Part shown: in pieces, positions 18,394 through 29,354 of the stretch | Layout of the letters: each line of letters begins with the position of its first letter | Position numbering within the stretch: the first letter of the stretch is position 1 | Assembly (NCBI GenBank): GCA_963575745.1 | Contig: CAUYUJ010001403.1 | Coordinates: 25,001 to 89,000 of the forward strand | Origin: Prorocentrum cordatum | Lineage: Eukaryota > Sar > Dinophyceae > Prorocentrales > Prorocentraceae | Direction: 5' to 3' | Length of the DNA stretch: 64,000 nucleotides | Notes under the pieces: generated by a model | What the model was told of the DNA's origin: nothing | Database searches by the model: none | What the model saw: the letters and a program-made list of their open reading frames with translations, nothing else | Translations under genes and position numbers: made by a program

Positions 18394-18558
18394 TCAGGAG
18401 GGAAAGAAACACACAGACACAATTAATCGGCGATTCCCCAGAAAATATAGGAAAATATGGGAAGTGGGGGGGAAGACAGAAACCCAGGAAAAATATGGAA
18501 AAATAGGGGGAATCCTGTGATTTGTGTGCATTTATTTGTGTGTCCCAGGGCCCCTTCA
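18394..18558 (+). mobile_element. 160-bp hairpin element, copy 1 (TSD ATCGA)
   Basis: 165 bp beginning TCAGGAGGGAAAGAAACAC and ending CAGGGCCCCTTCA, flanked on both sides by ATCGA (18389-18393 and 18559-18563). Ends are imperfect inverted repeats (TCAGGAGGGG against TGAAGGGG, then ACACACAGACACAA against ACACACAAATAAA, then GATTCCCC on both arms). It encodes nothing and fits a non-autonomous DNA transposon (MITE). Confidence 0.88.
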
Positions 18559-18563
18559 ATCGA

Positions 18564-20160
18564 CACGACGCCTCCGCGTTCAGTCTTCGTCGTGGTCTTC
18601 GCTCCCTCCCCCTCCCTCGAAGGCGGCCCCCCGCGCGCCGACCGCGGCGCCTGCCGCCCGCGCCGGCGCCGCCACCACCCCCTGCGCCGGGCGCTGGCGG
18701 TGCTGGCCTCGGCCGCCGCCCTCGAGGCCGCCCTCTGCTGCCGCCGCCGCTGCCGCCCGCCTCGAGGCCGCCGCTGCCGCCGCTGCCGCTCGGCGCCCGG
18801 TCAGCTCCGCGCGAGGAGTGCCGCGTCGCCGGAGTGGCCTCTTGGCGCACGCGCCCTTCGGGCTCCCCCCAGCACTGGCCTGCGCGCTGGCACTTCGCCC
18901 ACCCGCAGCAGCGCCACGGAGGTCACCCTCGACCGGGGTCACGCTCACGTGGGCACGAGCCGACGGCGCCGTCGTCCCTGGACTTCGGGTGTGTGCAAGC
19001 TGTTCGACCCTGGCGTTGCTTTCATCGTCCTCGGCCTCCGCGGAGGCGATGTTCGGGCCCTGGGGGCCTTCGGCAGAGGATCTGCAAGGGCGAAGAGCTG
19101 TCTCCGGGGAAGGGGCCAAGGCCTTCGCAGAGGCCTCGGCTCGAGGGTAACAAAAACTATTCAACGGGGTCCGTAGGTCGAATGGAAAACTGTTTCTCCC
19201 GAGGTCTTGGGTCGTCGTCGTCGTGGCCCCCGCCGCCGCCGCCGTCGGCGTCGTCAAGGTCGTCGCCGTCGTGGACGTTCCCGTCTTGGCCGTTCTCGTT
19301 CTTGATCATCGAGGGTCGAGGGCAACATCTGGCAGTACTGATGACTGCGAATGTTGGTTTTCACGAAGCTCCTGGCCCATCAGCCACAAGGCGTCCATGT
19401 AGCTTACTGACAACGCTGCGAAAGAAACGCCCCCTTCCCTCTCCTCTGACGTTGCATTTTTGTTCAAGACGTCGCCCCCCGGGGATATCAACGCTTCCCC
19501 CCACCCCGCTTTTCATCCTGGGCCTTCCAAAACTTTCGACGGTCCTAGGGATGGAACACGGCCTCAACGGTGCCGAAAACGACGACAACCCTACCATGAC
19601 TATTTCTTGTGCGACGCTTGGGTCTGAGGGTTGTGCGCTGCCTTTCTCGTCTCCACAGCCTCCGCCTCGTCGCCGTCGTCGCCCTCCAGGCTGGCAGCGC
19701 CCTCGCGAGGGGCGCGCCGGCTGCGGCGGTGGCGGCGCGAGGCGCCGCCAGTGGCCCGGTGCTTGGGCGAGTGGAAGCCTCGGGGGTGCCCACAGTCAAG
19801 GCGCTCAATCAGGTCCGGACGAAATTCTGGTACCAATCGGGCAGTAAGAGATCGCCAACCAAGACAAGTAGGCAGGAAATTTGCACAAGTTCACTCGACA
19901 TCGGCAGTCAGGTGCACTGGTGCAGTCTCCAGCCGGTGTCTAATTGACGATAGTTGTGCCAGTTTTTGTTCGATTTGGACGTCGATTTGATCTTTCGCCC
20001 GTGTGCGCTCGGACGGCGATGCCACGCACCCGCGGAGTGCTCCCGGTAGCTTTCACTAAAGGGTAATTTGCTAACGGTGGTTCTGTAAGTCCTCGAAACA
20101 CTGACACACCGCCATTGGTAGCCCGTCAGCGTGTTATTCTTTCGTTCCTTATACGATGGC
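18564..20160. other. Unassigned GC-rich stretch with long ambiguous frames
   Basis: Several frames stay open on both strands (the longest on + runs through the preceding hairpin element to 19847). The 18600-18900 part is (GCC)-rich, and no frame has a recognisable domain or steady codon bias. A minus-strand peptide at about 19306-19491 has ordinary composition but no identity. I would not annotate a gene. Confidence 0.4.
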
Positions 20161-20399
20161 CTGTGCGGCGTGTCATTCATGTTGCCTGTGCTCCCCGGGT
20201 AAGACTTGGGCGAAAGAGATTACGGAAGAAAAGCACGCCGTAAACATAAATGTTTGCCAGCGAGGACCCAACACCGTACAACATTGCATCGCGAGTCTGC
20301 CGACTGTGCGCGGCAATCTGTGCGGTGCACGCCGTGTGGGTGAGGCGATGTCTGTAGCTGTGTGGTGCCAGTATGTGGCGAAACCTCGGCGGCATCCCC

Positions 20400-21790
20400 C
20401 CAAGCGGGCGGCACCACGCGGGCTGTAACGAGGCGGCCACGGGCGGCGACGCGGCAAGACCTCGGCGGACCCAGCGGGGACCCCCCCAGCGGGCGGCCAC
20501 GAGGCACGGGCGGCGACGCGGCGAAACCTCGGCGGCGAAACCTCGGCGGGCCACGCGGCGGCCACGGGGAGGCCACGGGCGGCGGCGCGGCGACGCCTCG
20601 GCGGGCATCCCCGGGGGGAAGCGGTCCCGAGGCGGCCACGGGCGGCGGTGCGGCGGAAGCTTGGCGGATCCTCCTCCTCCTCCTCCTCCTCCTCCTCCTC
20701 CTCCTCCCACCTCCTCCTCCTCCTCCTCCTCCTCCTCCTCCTTCTCATCCCCCTCCTCCTCCTCCTCCTCCTCCTCATCCTCCACCTCCTTCCTCCTCCT
20801 CCTCCTCCTCCCTCCTCCTCCTCTCCTCCCACCTCCTCCTCCCTCCTCCTCCTCCTCCTCCTCCTCCTCCTCCTCCTAACTTGGCGGTAGCGAGGCGGCC
20901 ATGGGCGGCGACGCGGCGAAACCTCGGCGGGCCCCCCCAGTGGGCGGCCACGAGGCGGCCACGGGCGGCGACGCGGCGAAACCTCGGCGGGCCCAGTCAA
21001 GAGGGGGGCGGGCCACGCGGCGGCCACGGGGAGGCCACGGGCGGCGGCGCGGCGAAGCCTCGGCGGGCCTCCCCGGGGGGGGCGGTCCCGAGGCGGCCAC
21101 GGGCGAGCGGTGCGGCGGAAACCTCGGCGGGCCCCCCCAGTGGGCGGCCACGAGGCGGCCACGGGCGGCGACGCGGCGAAACCTCGGCGGGCCCAGTCAA
21201 GAGGGGGGCGGGCCACGCGGCGGCCACGGGGAGGCCACGGGCGGCGGCGCGGCGAAGCCTCGGCGGGCCTCCCCGGGGGGGGCGGTCCCGAGGCGGCCAC
21301 GGGCGGCGGTCGGCGGAAGCTTGGCAGATCCTCCTCCTCCTCCTCCTCCTCCTCCTCTCCTCCTCCTCCTCCTCCTTCTTCTCATCCCCCTCCTCCTCCT
21401 CCTCCTCCTCCTCCTCTCCTCCTCCTCCTCCGCTCCTCCTCCTCATCCTCCTCCTCCTCCTCCTCCTCCTCCTCCTCCTCCTCCTCCTCCTCCTCCTCCT
21501 CCTCCTCCTCCTCTCCTCCTCCTTCTCCTCCTCCTCCTATCATCCCCCTCCTCCCTCCTCCTCCTCCTCCTCCTCCTCCTCCTCCTCCTCCTCTCCTCCC
21601 ACCTCCTCCTCCCACCTCCTCCTCCTCCCACCTCCTCCTCCTCCTCCTCCTCCTAACTTGGCGGTAGCGAGGCGGCCACGGGGCCGCGGCGAAAGTTCGG
21701 CGGGCCCCCCAAGTGGGCGACAACGAGGCGGCCGCGAGGCAGCCACGGGCGACGGCGCGGCGAAACCTCTGCGAGCCCATCCACTGTCTG
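20400..21790. repeat. Compound GGCGGCCACG / (CTC)n satellite
   Basis: Alternating blocks: GC-rich units built on GGCGGCCACGGGCGGC and AACCTCGGCGGGC, and long (CCT)n runs at 20668-20875 and 21328-21655, each bordered by AAGCTTGGC on the left and CTAACTTGGCGGTAGCGAGG on the right. Part of the GC-rich block is tandemly duplicated at about 200-bp spacing (20931 and 21131 starts). Confidence 0.88.
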
Positions 21791-21924
21791 AGTGACCCAG
21801 GGAAGAGCCTCCGTGTGCGAGCGATTTTGTTGCGGAATGTTTGGGCGTCCGTGCTGAGTTCTTGGGTCTGCGCTGGACCCCCCTCCCCGGACCTCCCGTC
21901 GTGGTTCCTGTCGCGATGCGAGCG

Positions 21925-22092
21925 TGCATGTTTGGATTCCCTTCGTGGCAGCTTCCCCCCTCCCTTGAAAACAAGGGCAGCACCTCGGCTTGGAGGCGGC
22001 CAGGAGCATGCATGTTTGGATTCCCTTCGTGGCAGCTTCCCCCCTCCCTTGAAAACAAGGGCAGCACCTCGGCTTGGAGGCGGCCAGGGGGT
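21925..22092 (+). repeat. 84-bp tandem duplication
   Basis: TGCATGTTTGGATTCCCTTC begins at 21925 and again at 22009; the two 84-bp units are essentially identical. Confidence 0.95.
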
Positions 22093-22513
22093 CTGCTCTG
22101 GAAGGGCACCAACAACGCCAGTCAGGAGGGGAAACGGAGAAGGCGGCCCAGATGGAACAGGGACCGTGATTCCCCTGCCTCTTCCTTGAGATCCGACGTA
22201 GCGAAAAGAATCCACATCGTGAAAAATCACGACCCGAGCCCTGGACACCGTCTCTCCATGCCAGCGTTCGAGCCGGATCGATACGTGAGGACTCCCGTTC
22301 CACGAAATTTAGCGAAAACATCTGGCACGAACAAAATCGAGACGCCAGAACCTCAGGGTACTTCACAGCTGGCACCAGTGATGCCCCGCCTCAGCTCCCG
22401 AGCCGTCTCCAAACCAGGACATCGATCCGATCTGGTTGCTTCAATCCGCGGCCCCAGGGCTCCCAACAGCCTCACGTGGGGGCGTCTTTCATCCAGGATC
22501 CAGGTTTGGTAGC
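22093..22513. other. Unassigned spacer
   Basis: Less GC-biased than its surroundings; a frame open from 21841 to 22512 crosses the tandem duplication. Nothing recognised. Confidence 0.4.
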
Positions 22514-22518
22514 CCTAT

Positions 22519-22689
22519 TTGGCGGCGCGCACAGGGGGGTATGGGGAGGGGGGAAGGATTCTTAGAAGCACCCCCGCTTCTTAGAAGGCGCGGGCCTTGT
22601 CTACAAATGTAAGGCCAGCGCCTTCCAAGAAGCAGCCTGCTTCTAAGAAGCCCTCCCCCCTCCCCCTGCCCCCCTCTGCGCGCCGCCAA
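22519..22689. mobile_element. 171-bp hairpin element with ~75-bp terminal inverted repeats
   Basis: Starts TTGGCGGCGCGCA and ends TGCGCGCCGCCAA. The arms (about 22519-22597 and 22611-22689) pair over about 75 bp, including TTCTTAGAAGCA and GCTTCTTAGAAGGCGC stretches, leaving a loop of about 14 bp. Flanks CCTAT (left) and CCCAT (right) could be a decayed 5-bp target duplication. Confidence 0.8.
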
Positions 22690-22945
22690 CCCATGGCCCG
22701 ATGACGGCCCCCGAACGCCGCGGATGACTTGTGTGCACCGCGCCGCGCTGGCGTCTCCCGAGGCGCCGTCGATCCTCGATGCAGGAATGGTGCGGTGCGT
22801 AGTTTGTCGGCCCTCGGAGCCGAACTCTACGCACCGGACCGCGTCATGACCTTGTCCCTTGTCGGGCCCGAGAGGGCCCAACGACTGGCCAGCAGGGCTT
22901 CGACAGGCCTCTGGCCTACAACCGAGGCGCGGTGGCGGGACGGGC
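22690..22945. other. Unassigned spacer left of the palindrome
   Basis: No gene or repeat recognised. Confidence 0.4.
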
Positions 22946-23036
22946 CGAAGGCCACTAGATCCGCCGCCCCCTGCTTGCCGGGGTGCACGGCGTGCTGGAC
23001 GTTTCAGGTTTTGGTTTGGGTTCTTTTTCTAAAAGA
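22946..23036 (+). repeat. Truncated head of the palindrome's repeat unit
   Basis: Contains GATCCGCCGCCCCCTGCTTGC and GGTTTTGGTTTGGGTTC, the same head sequence found inverted in the palindrome loop (23969-24048) and, diverged, at 24981-25070. It stops abruptly at 23036 where the left arm starts, so a + unit is joined to the tail of an inverted unit. Confidence 0.7.
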
Positions 23037-24980
23037 ATCGAAGACGCCTACGGCGAATCACCGCCGCCCCCTGCCTTTTTGGAAACGCCGATGTGGCCGA
23101 AAGTTGGACTAGAGCTTGGCCAAGCTATCGGACCATGAGTTCCCCGAGTCGGTTTGGAAAGCTTTCGGGGAACACATGGGAGAGAATGATTATGAACAGG
23201 AAGAGGAAGAGGAAGAAATAGAGTAGGAGGATGAGGGTTGTTAGGAGTCTCTTGGGGCACCCTTGGGGTCTGTTGGGGGCTTCTTGGGGGCCTCTTCGAG
23301 GCCTCTTGGAGGCATCTTGGGGGCCTCCTTGGGCCTCTTGGGGGCCTTTGGGGGCTTCCTGGGGGTCTCTTTGGCCGTCTTAGGGCGTTCCTGGTCCGTC
23401 TGACGCCGTCTGGAGCCGTCTTGGGGGCCTCTCTGGGCCGTCTTGGGGCCCTCTTGGGGCGCTTCAGGGCCGTCTTGGAGGCCATGTTGGGCGTCTTGGA
23501 GGCCTCTTGGGCCGTCTTGGGGCGCTCTTGGGGCCGTCTTGGGGGGCCCTTGGGCCGTCATAGGGCCTTCTTGGAGGCCTCTTGGGCGATCTTGGGGGCC
23601 TCTTGGGCCGTCGGAAGGCCGAAAAGAAGAAAACGCAAAAAACCTTCAAAAACCTAAGGAAAACCAATGATTTTGGCCTCTTCGGGCTCTCCTGGAGAAC
23701 GTCTTGGAGGCCTCTTGGGCCATCTTGGAGGCATCTTGGGGCCATCTTGGCCGTCTTGGAGGGCATCTTGGGCCGTCTTGGAGGCATCTTGGAGCCATCT
23801 TACCCGTCTTGGAGGCCATCTTGGCCGTCTGGGAGGCATCTTGGAGGCCATCTTGGGCCATCTTGGCCGTCTTGGAGGCCATCTTGGGCCAAGTTGGGGC
23901 AACAAAGGCATTGACAGACGGATTTTGGGAAAATTACGGGTGGCCGGCGGGACGGGCCGAAGCCCACTGGGGAGTTCTTTTAGAAAAAGAACCAAAACCA
24001 AAACCTGAAACATCCAGCACGCCGTGCACCCCTGCAAGCAGGGGGCGGCGTGGGCTTCGGCCCGTCCCGCCGGCCACCCGTAATTTTCCCAAAATCCGTC
24101 TGTCAATGCCTTTGTTGCCCCAACTTGGCCCAAGATGGCCTCCAAGACGGCCAAGATGGCCCAAGATGGCCTCCAAGATGCCTCCCAGACGGCCAAGATG
24201 GCCTCCAAGACGGGTAAGATGGCTCCAAGATGCCTCCAAGACGGCCCAAGATGCCCTCCAAGACGGCCAAGATGGCCCCAAGATGCCTCCAAGATGGCCC
24301 AAGAGGCCTCCAAGACGTTCTCCAGGAGAGCCCGAAGAGGCCAAAATCATTGGTTTTCCTTAGGTTTTTGAAGGTTTTTTGCGTTTTCTTCTTTTCGGCC
24401 TTCCGACGGCCCAAGAGGCCCCCAAGATCGCCCAAGAGGCCTCCAAGAAGGCCCTATGACGGCCCAAGGGCCCCCCAAGACGGCCCCAAGAGCGCCCCAA
24501 GACGGCCCAAGAGGCCTCCAAGACGCCCAACATGGCCTCCAAGACGGCCCTGAAGCGCCCCAAGAGGGCCCCAAGACGGCCCAGAGAGGCCCCCAAGACG
24601 GCTCCAGACGGCGTCAGACGGACCAGGAACGCCCTAAGACGGCCAAAGAGACCCCCAGGAAGCCCCCAAAGGCCCCCAAGAGGCCCAAGGAGGCCCCCAA
24701 GATGCCTCCAAGAGGCCTCGAAGAGGCCCCCAAGAAGCCCCCAACAGACCCCAAGGGTGCCCCAAGAGACTCCTAACAACCCTCATCCTCCTACTCTATT
24801 TCTTCCTCTTCCTCTTCCTGTTCATAATCATTCTCTCCCATGTGTTCCCCGAAAGCTTTCCAAACCGACTCGGGGAACTCATGGTCCGATAGCTTGGCCA
24901 AGCTCTAGTCCAACTTTCGGCCACATCGGCGTTTCCAAAAAGGCAGGGGGCGGCGGTGATTCGCCGTAGGCGTCTTCGAT
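23037..24980. repeat. Near-perfect palindrome, ~932-bp arms
   Basis: Left arm 23037-23968 is the reverse complement of right arm 24049-24980 (coordinates sum to 48017). Translations of corresponding frames in the two arms are identical wherever compared, so divergence is close to zero. The ~80-bp loop carries an inverted copy of the unit head seen at 22970-23036. Each arm has a mixed end (CCCCGAAAGCTTTCC, GGCGGCGGTGATTCGCC), a GAAGAGGAAGAGG microsatellite and a long array of GGCCATCTTGGCCGTCTTGG-type repeats. The repetitive peptides encoded are not credible proteins. Confidence 0.93.
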
Positions 24981-26230
24981 ATCCGCCGCCCCCTGTTGGC
25001 TTGCCACAGGGGTGCCTGGCGTGCTGAACTTCTCACGGTTTGGTGTTGGCTCTTTTGCCCAAAGAACTCGACCCTGGGGCTTCAGCCCGTCCCGCAGGCC
25101 ACCCACAAAGGACCTCAACGTGCGCTTGTTTTCCAAGACGGCTCAAGATGGCTTCCAAGTTCGCCCAAGAAGGTCCAAAATGGCCTCCAAGACGGCCCAA
25201 GAGGGTCCAAGATACCTCCACGTCCGCCAAAGGCGCCACCAAGACGGCCCAAGATGGCCTCAAGACGGCTCAAGACCCCTCAAGAGGCCCCCCAGAGGCC
25301 TCCAAGACGGCCCTCAAAGGCCCTCCAAGAGGGCCCTGGAGCACCCCAAGAGGGCCCCAAGTCGGCCCAGAGAGGCCCCTGAGACGGCTTCCGACGGCGT
25401 CAGACGGGCCAGGAGCCCACCAAGACGGCCCAAGATGGCTCCAAAGTAGCCCAAGACGGCCCAAGAGGCCCCCAAGAGGTCTGCAAGACAGCCCCAGCGG
25501 CCTCCGAGAGGACCTCCAGGAAGGCTCGAAGAGGGCACAATCATTCATGTTCCGTAGGTTTTCACATGATTTTGGCATTTGCTTTTTGTCGGCCTTCAAG
25601 CGGCCCGAGACGGCCCAAGAGCCCCCAAAGATCGCCCTAAGATCGCCCAAGAGGCTTCCATGATGGCCCCAAGACGGCCAAGGAAGACGGCCCCAAGAGA
25701 GCCCGAAGACGAACCAAGAGGCCTCCAAGACACCCAAATGGTCTCCACGACGGCCCTGGAGCACCCCAAGAGGGCTCCAAGTCGGCCCAGAGAGGCCCCC
25801 ACGACGGCTTCCGACGGCGTCCAACGGGCCAGAAATGCTTTAAGACTGCCAAAGCGGCCCCCGAGAAGCTTTTAAAAAGGCCCCCAAGAGGCCCACGGAG
25901 GCCTCCCGGACGCCTCCAAGGGGCTCCCAGGAAGCTCCCAGGAAACCCAAAAAGAGTGTCCCCCAGAGGCTTCCAAGATGTCCCCTCCTCCTCCTCCTCC
26001 TCCTCCTCCTCCTCCTCCTCGTCCTCCTCCTCCTTCTGCTCCTCCCTCTCCTCCTCCTGATCTTCCCAGCCATCATCCCCCGCGTGTTCCCCGAAGGGTT
26101 TCCACAACGGTTGGGGGAACACATGGTCCGATAATTTGGCAGAGTTCTTGCCACAACGCTCGGCCACATGGGCGATTCCAAAAGGCAGGGGACTGCGGCG
26201 ACTCCCCGTAACTAGGCGCCTCCGATATGC
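24981..26230 (+). repeat. Third, diverged unit of the palindrome repeat
   Basis: Same order as the right arm: head (CGGTTTGGTGTTGGCTCTT, TTCAGCCCGTCCCGC), CCAAGACGGCCCAAG array, (CCT)n at 25984-26045, then CCCCGAAGGGTTTCC, ACACATGGTCCGATAA and GGCGACTCCCCGTAACTAGG, which correspond to the tail of the right arm. It is clearly diverged from the palindrome arms, so the palindrome is the younger structure. Confidence 0.75.
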
Positions 26231-26339
26231 AGTTATACCACGGCTTGAGCAGAAAATGTTCGGTTGCAAGGCATGGGAGCCTTGTCCGTCCTCAGAAGTC
26301 AGTATTTCGAGTGCATCCGTGTGCACTAGCGCCTGGCAG

Positions 26340-26425
26340 TCGATGAGAAATCGCCGACTAAGCGTCGATCAGCGTCGATTTAGCGTCGGCGAAGCGTCAA
26401 CTTAGCGTCGACCCAGCGTCGATTC
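26340..26425. repeat. TTAGCGTCGA minisatellite
   Basis: Six to seven units of about 11-13 bp such as TAAGCGTCGATCAGCGTCGA and TTAGCGTCGACCCAGCGTCG. Confidence 0.8.
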
Positions 26426-27060
26426 GCAACAGCCAACAAGATGGTACGGGAGGCCCCCGTGTATTGCCAGCGAATGTGATGCCCCACAGCCCCCACCTCG
26501 CTCCCAACCCAACTTGAGCGTCCGTGTGTAGAGGACTGGTGCCATCTTGTGTGTACGTCTGATGCTCCGCTGACGCCGAATGTCTGGGGAGCTCTGCGCC
26601 CCCGGGGTCGAGTTTCAGGCGCCACTGTTGCTCGGCCATCATCCGACAAAACAGCCCAGCTGGCCCCGAACCTGGGACGAGAGTGATGGGCAAACTTTCC
26701 ACCACCACTACCAGACGCAGGACGGGGGAAAAGAGAGGGAGGAAGTCCTCCTCATGCTCCTTCTCCTCCTCCTCCTCCTCTTCCTCCTCCTCCTCCTCCT
26801 CCTCCTCCTCCTCCTCCTCCTCCTCCTCCTCCCCCTCCTCCCTCTCCTACCTATGGTAGTGGTGGTGGAAGGATGGGCCCATCAGAGAGCCCGCCGGCAG
26901 CTCGAGGCGCCTTGGGCGGCCCCGCCGGGCGCCGCCGCCGCGCAGCGGCTGCCCCGGCGGTTCGCTGCGCTGCTCGCGGCGGGCGCGCCGGCCGGGCTCG
27001 CGGCCCCCGCGGTGGCCGCCGAGCAGGACGCTCGGGGGCAAGGATAGCGGGTGATAGGCA
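26426..27060. other. Unassigned stretch with (CTC)n
   Basis: A (CTC)n run occupies 26755-26850. The following ~150 bp are GC-rich and would encode an Ala/Arg-rich peptide, with no recognisable domain. Confidence 0.45.
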
Positions 27061-27064
27061 CAGG

Positions 27065-27296
27065 TCAAGCAGTGGCGAAGCGTCATGGCTCGCCTATAGC
27101 CTTACCAAACAATGTTCTAAGAACCTTTTGTGGCTCCCACGAAACGTTCTTAGAACATTTCTGGCGGAGACTGTCTTGGTTTATCACATCAGGTTTATGT
27201 TCTAAGAACGTTGTTTTTGTTCTTGGAACATTTTTGGGTTCTAAGAACATTTCGTGGTAGGACTATAGGAATGCCGGGACGGTCGGTCCCTGCTCA
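27065..27296 (+). mobile_element. TTCTAAGAAC hairpin element, copy 1
   Basis: About 230 bp containing five palindromic (A)TGTTCTAAGAAC-type boxes. Outer arms pair: AGCAGTGGCGAAGCGTC and CCTATAGCCTTACCA at the left match the complements of GGACGGTCGGTCCCTGCT and TGGTAGGACTATAGG at the right, giving roughly 60-bp imperfect terminal inverted repeats. Other copies: 34888-35113 and a partial one at 28887-29080. TCA flanks both ends of this copy, perhaps a short target duplication. Confidence 0.75.
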
Positions 27297-27371
27297 TGAT
27301 AGCGGAGGATAGGCACAGGGGGGGACGCATCGTCCGCCCAATCGGCCATTGATCGCCGCCGGGCTTCCGCC

Positions 27372-27552
27372 TCCGCGCCGACCTCAGCCTCGAGCTACTC
27401 GGCGCGCCAGTGGGGGACGCGGACTTCCGCGCGGAGCACACGGAGCAACGCGGCGCGAGCACCACCGTGCTGCTGGAAGCTTTGGGGGCGCTCGAAAACG
27501 CACAAGTCGCGCTGCATCTGCTGCGACAGGAAGGGCCCCATAGCCCCAAGCG
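27372..27552 (+). pseudogene. Fragment of a retroelement ORF (possible)
   Basis: The + frame gives LSLELLGAPVGDADFRAEHT and continues EQRGASTTVLLEALGALENA and QVALHLLRQEG before the next hairpin element interrupts it. The LGAPVG-x(10)-R-x(6)-LL-x-L-x(3)-Q pattern resembles a segment I remember downstream of the reverse transcriptase in dinoflagellate non-LTR ORFs (LGVPVGH...LL..L..L.D.Q.A). There is no start, no complete domain, and the flanks are repeats, so it is at best a relic or a lone exon. Confidence 0.4.
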
Positions 27553-27559
27553 ATGTATC

Positions 27560-27722
27560 TCAGGAGGGGAAGAAACACACAGACACAATTAATCGTCGAT
27601 TCCCCAGAAAATATGGGAAAATATTGGAAGTGGGGGGGAAGACAAAAACCCAGAACATATAGGAAAATATGGAGAATCCATTTATTTGTGTGTATTTATT
27701 TGTGTGTCCTGGGGCCCCTTCA
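27560..27722 (+). mobile_element. 160-bp hairpin element, copy 2 (TSD GTATC)
   Basis: 163 bp, TCAGGAGGGGAAGAAACAC to GGGGCCCCTTCA, flanked by GTATC at 27555-27559 and 27723-27727. Same orientation and structure as copy 1. Confidence 0.92.
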
Positions 27723-27899
27723 GTATCGCCGATTCCAGGTCGATGTTCCCCCTATGCCAGTCCCCCCCTCTCGTTTCCCCTCCGGCGCGCCTCGCGCTGG
27801 GGCCTCTCCCGCGTCCCGAGAGCTCCGGCACCGTGATTTCCGTTGGGCCGGTGTTTTTGTCTGCGATCTCGGCCCTCGCGAGCCGTTGTCGGGCAAAGG

Positions 27900-28062
27900 T
27901 CAGGAGAGGAAAAAACACACAGACACAATTAATCGTCGATTCCCAGGAAAATGGGGGAAAATATGGGAAGTGGGGGGGAAGACAAAAACCCAGACAATAT
28001 GGGAAACTATGGGGAATCTGTTTATTTGAGTGTATTTATTTGTGTGTCCTGGGGCCCCTTCC
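27900..28062 (+). mobile_element. 160-bp hairpin element, copy 3 (TSD AAAGG)
   Basis: 163 bp starting TCAGGAGAGG and ending GGGGCCCCTTCC, flanked by AAAGG at 27895-27899 and 28063-28067. Only 177 bp right of copy 2 and in the same orientation. Confidence 0.92.
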
Positions 28063-28139
28063 AAAGGGGCCATCTGGAGTGGATCTGGGACGGTAAGTCT
28101 AGGCCTCCTAGATGAGGTCAGAATAGAGAAGAGGTCGTA

Positions 28140-28262
28140 GGGTTGCGCTGCATCGCGGATGCATCGGTGATGCGGCGCGAAGTGGAGCTCGATATGGTCC
28201 ATGCCGATGACGCCGATGCTTTGCCGATGCATCGGTGATGCATCGTCGATGCGGCGCGATCC
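28140..28262. repeat. GATGCATCGGTGATGC palindromic repeats
   Basis: Short palindromic units (GATGCATCG, CGATGCGGCGCGA) occur repeatedly, the CGGTGATGC-GGCGCGA block appearing twice about 85 bp apart. Confidence 0.65.
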
Positions 28263-28689
28263 TTCGACCCCATCTGCTCCGACCCCATCTGGGAGGCCTC
28301 TAAACAACACCCCCCATGGAAGCGGATGGGACCTCCAGGGCCGCGGACTGAAAACAACCGATCGGCGGACGTCAGGGAGCTGGCTCCAGGGGTCGACCTG
28401 CACGGTGTTTGGGTGATTTCGAGGGCCGGTTCCGTTTCGATGCCGGTTTTCTCCGCAGAGGCGGATCAAAGACAGAACGAGGGAAAGCGAAAACAACGAG
28501 AAGACGATATCACTGTTGAGGTCCATCCTCGGGAGCATGCTCGCGTCGTGTGGGAGAGTCGACGGCGGGAGGGTGGGGGCCCTCGCGCAGAGCAGCTGGT
28601 GCCGTCGAGGGGCGACGTAAGAGGCGGAGCCGGCCGCAGAGAAAGGGTCGAGACTTCGTCTTGCAGTGGCGTGGCGTCTTAGCTGCTCT

Positions 28690-28885
28690 ATACCCATCGG
28701 TCGTTGAAAGTAGGTATCTTTGGATTCCCAGGCTCCACTCTACTTGAAGCGCCTTCCTCCTTCAATGATCCAGTGGAATCACCGCTTCCGTCCACATTAG
28801 GGAGCGGGCGGACACCCAATCTTATTTCAACGCCTTCCTATGCCATGTTTCTACCTACTTCCGACCGATGGGCAGGCCCACCACA
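28690..28885 (+). repeat. CCTTCCTACTTC dispersed repeat, copy 1
   Basis: Shares with 29815-30010 and 31560-31715 the ordered blocks GGTCGTTGAAAG, CTACTT, CCTTCCT, a TGTTTCTACCTACTTC-like block and CCGACCGATGGG. Non-coding; class unknown. Confidence 0.65.
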
Positions 28886-28886
28886 T

Positions 28887-29080
28887 AGTGTTCTAAGAAC
28901 CTCTTGTGGTCTGCCTGACATGTTCACATTATTTCTGGCCGAGAACGTCTTGGTCGAATACACCGGGTACATGTCCTAAGAGCACTGCTCCCGTTCTTAG
29001 GACACCCTTCTGTTCTAGGGGCACGTCGTGGTAGGCCTCCTTAGGAATGCCCGGACGGTTGGCCCCTGCCGAAGTTTTCG
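28887..29080 (+). mobile_element. TTCTAAGAAC element, partial copy
   Basis: Lacks the left outer arm but keeps GTGTTCTAAGAACCTCTTGTGG, diverged inner boxes (GTCCTAAGAGCA, GTTCTTAGGACA) and the right end GTGGTAGGCCTCCTTAGGAATG. More diverged than the copies at 27065 and 34888. Confidence 0.65.
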
Positions 29081-29169
29081 GGGACATCGCAGTAAAACAC
29101 ATGAGGCCATGCCCTCCGCACACGCGCGCGCGGCGCGGCCCGCCCTCGGGGGCAAGGTCATGGGGGGAC

Positions 29170-29329
29170 TCAGGAGGGGAAGAAACAGACTCAATTAAAG
29201 ATCGATCCTCTTGAAAAATATTGGCAAAGATGGGAAGCGGAGGGGAAGACGAACGTCCAGAAACTATTGAACAGTACAGGGAATCCTGGGATCTGTGTCT
29301 GTTTGTTTGCGTGTCCCTGGGCCCCTCTA
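29170..29329 (+). mobile_element. 160-bp hairpin element, copy 4 (diverged)
   Basis: 160 bp starting TCAGGAGGGGAAGAAACAG and ending GGGCCCCTCTA, flanked by GGGAC (29165-29169) and GGGGC (29330-29334), one mismatch. The most diverged copy, hence probably the oldest. Confidence 0.8.
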
Positions 29330-29354
29330 GGGGCTGGCTCGGGGAGGGACGCAT

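Noticed and set aside
17876-18520. 214-codon + frame
   Set aside because: It runs into the 160-bp hairpin element, has no recognisable domain and no start context.
18522-19847. 441-codon + frame
   Set aside because: It begins inside the 160-bp hairpin element, crosses GC-rich repeat, and other frames are equally open; no domain.
23048-26230. Families of Pro/Arg/Lys- or Leu/Gly/Trp-rich peptides
   Set aside because: They are translations of CCAAGACGGCC-type tandem repeats, and identical pairs arise simply from the palindrome.
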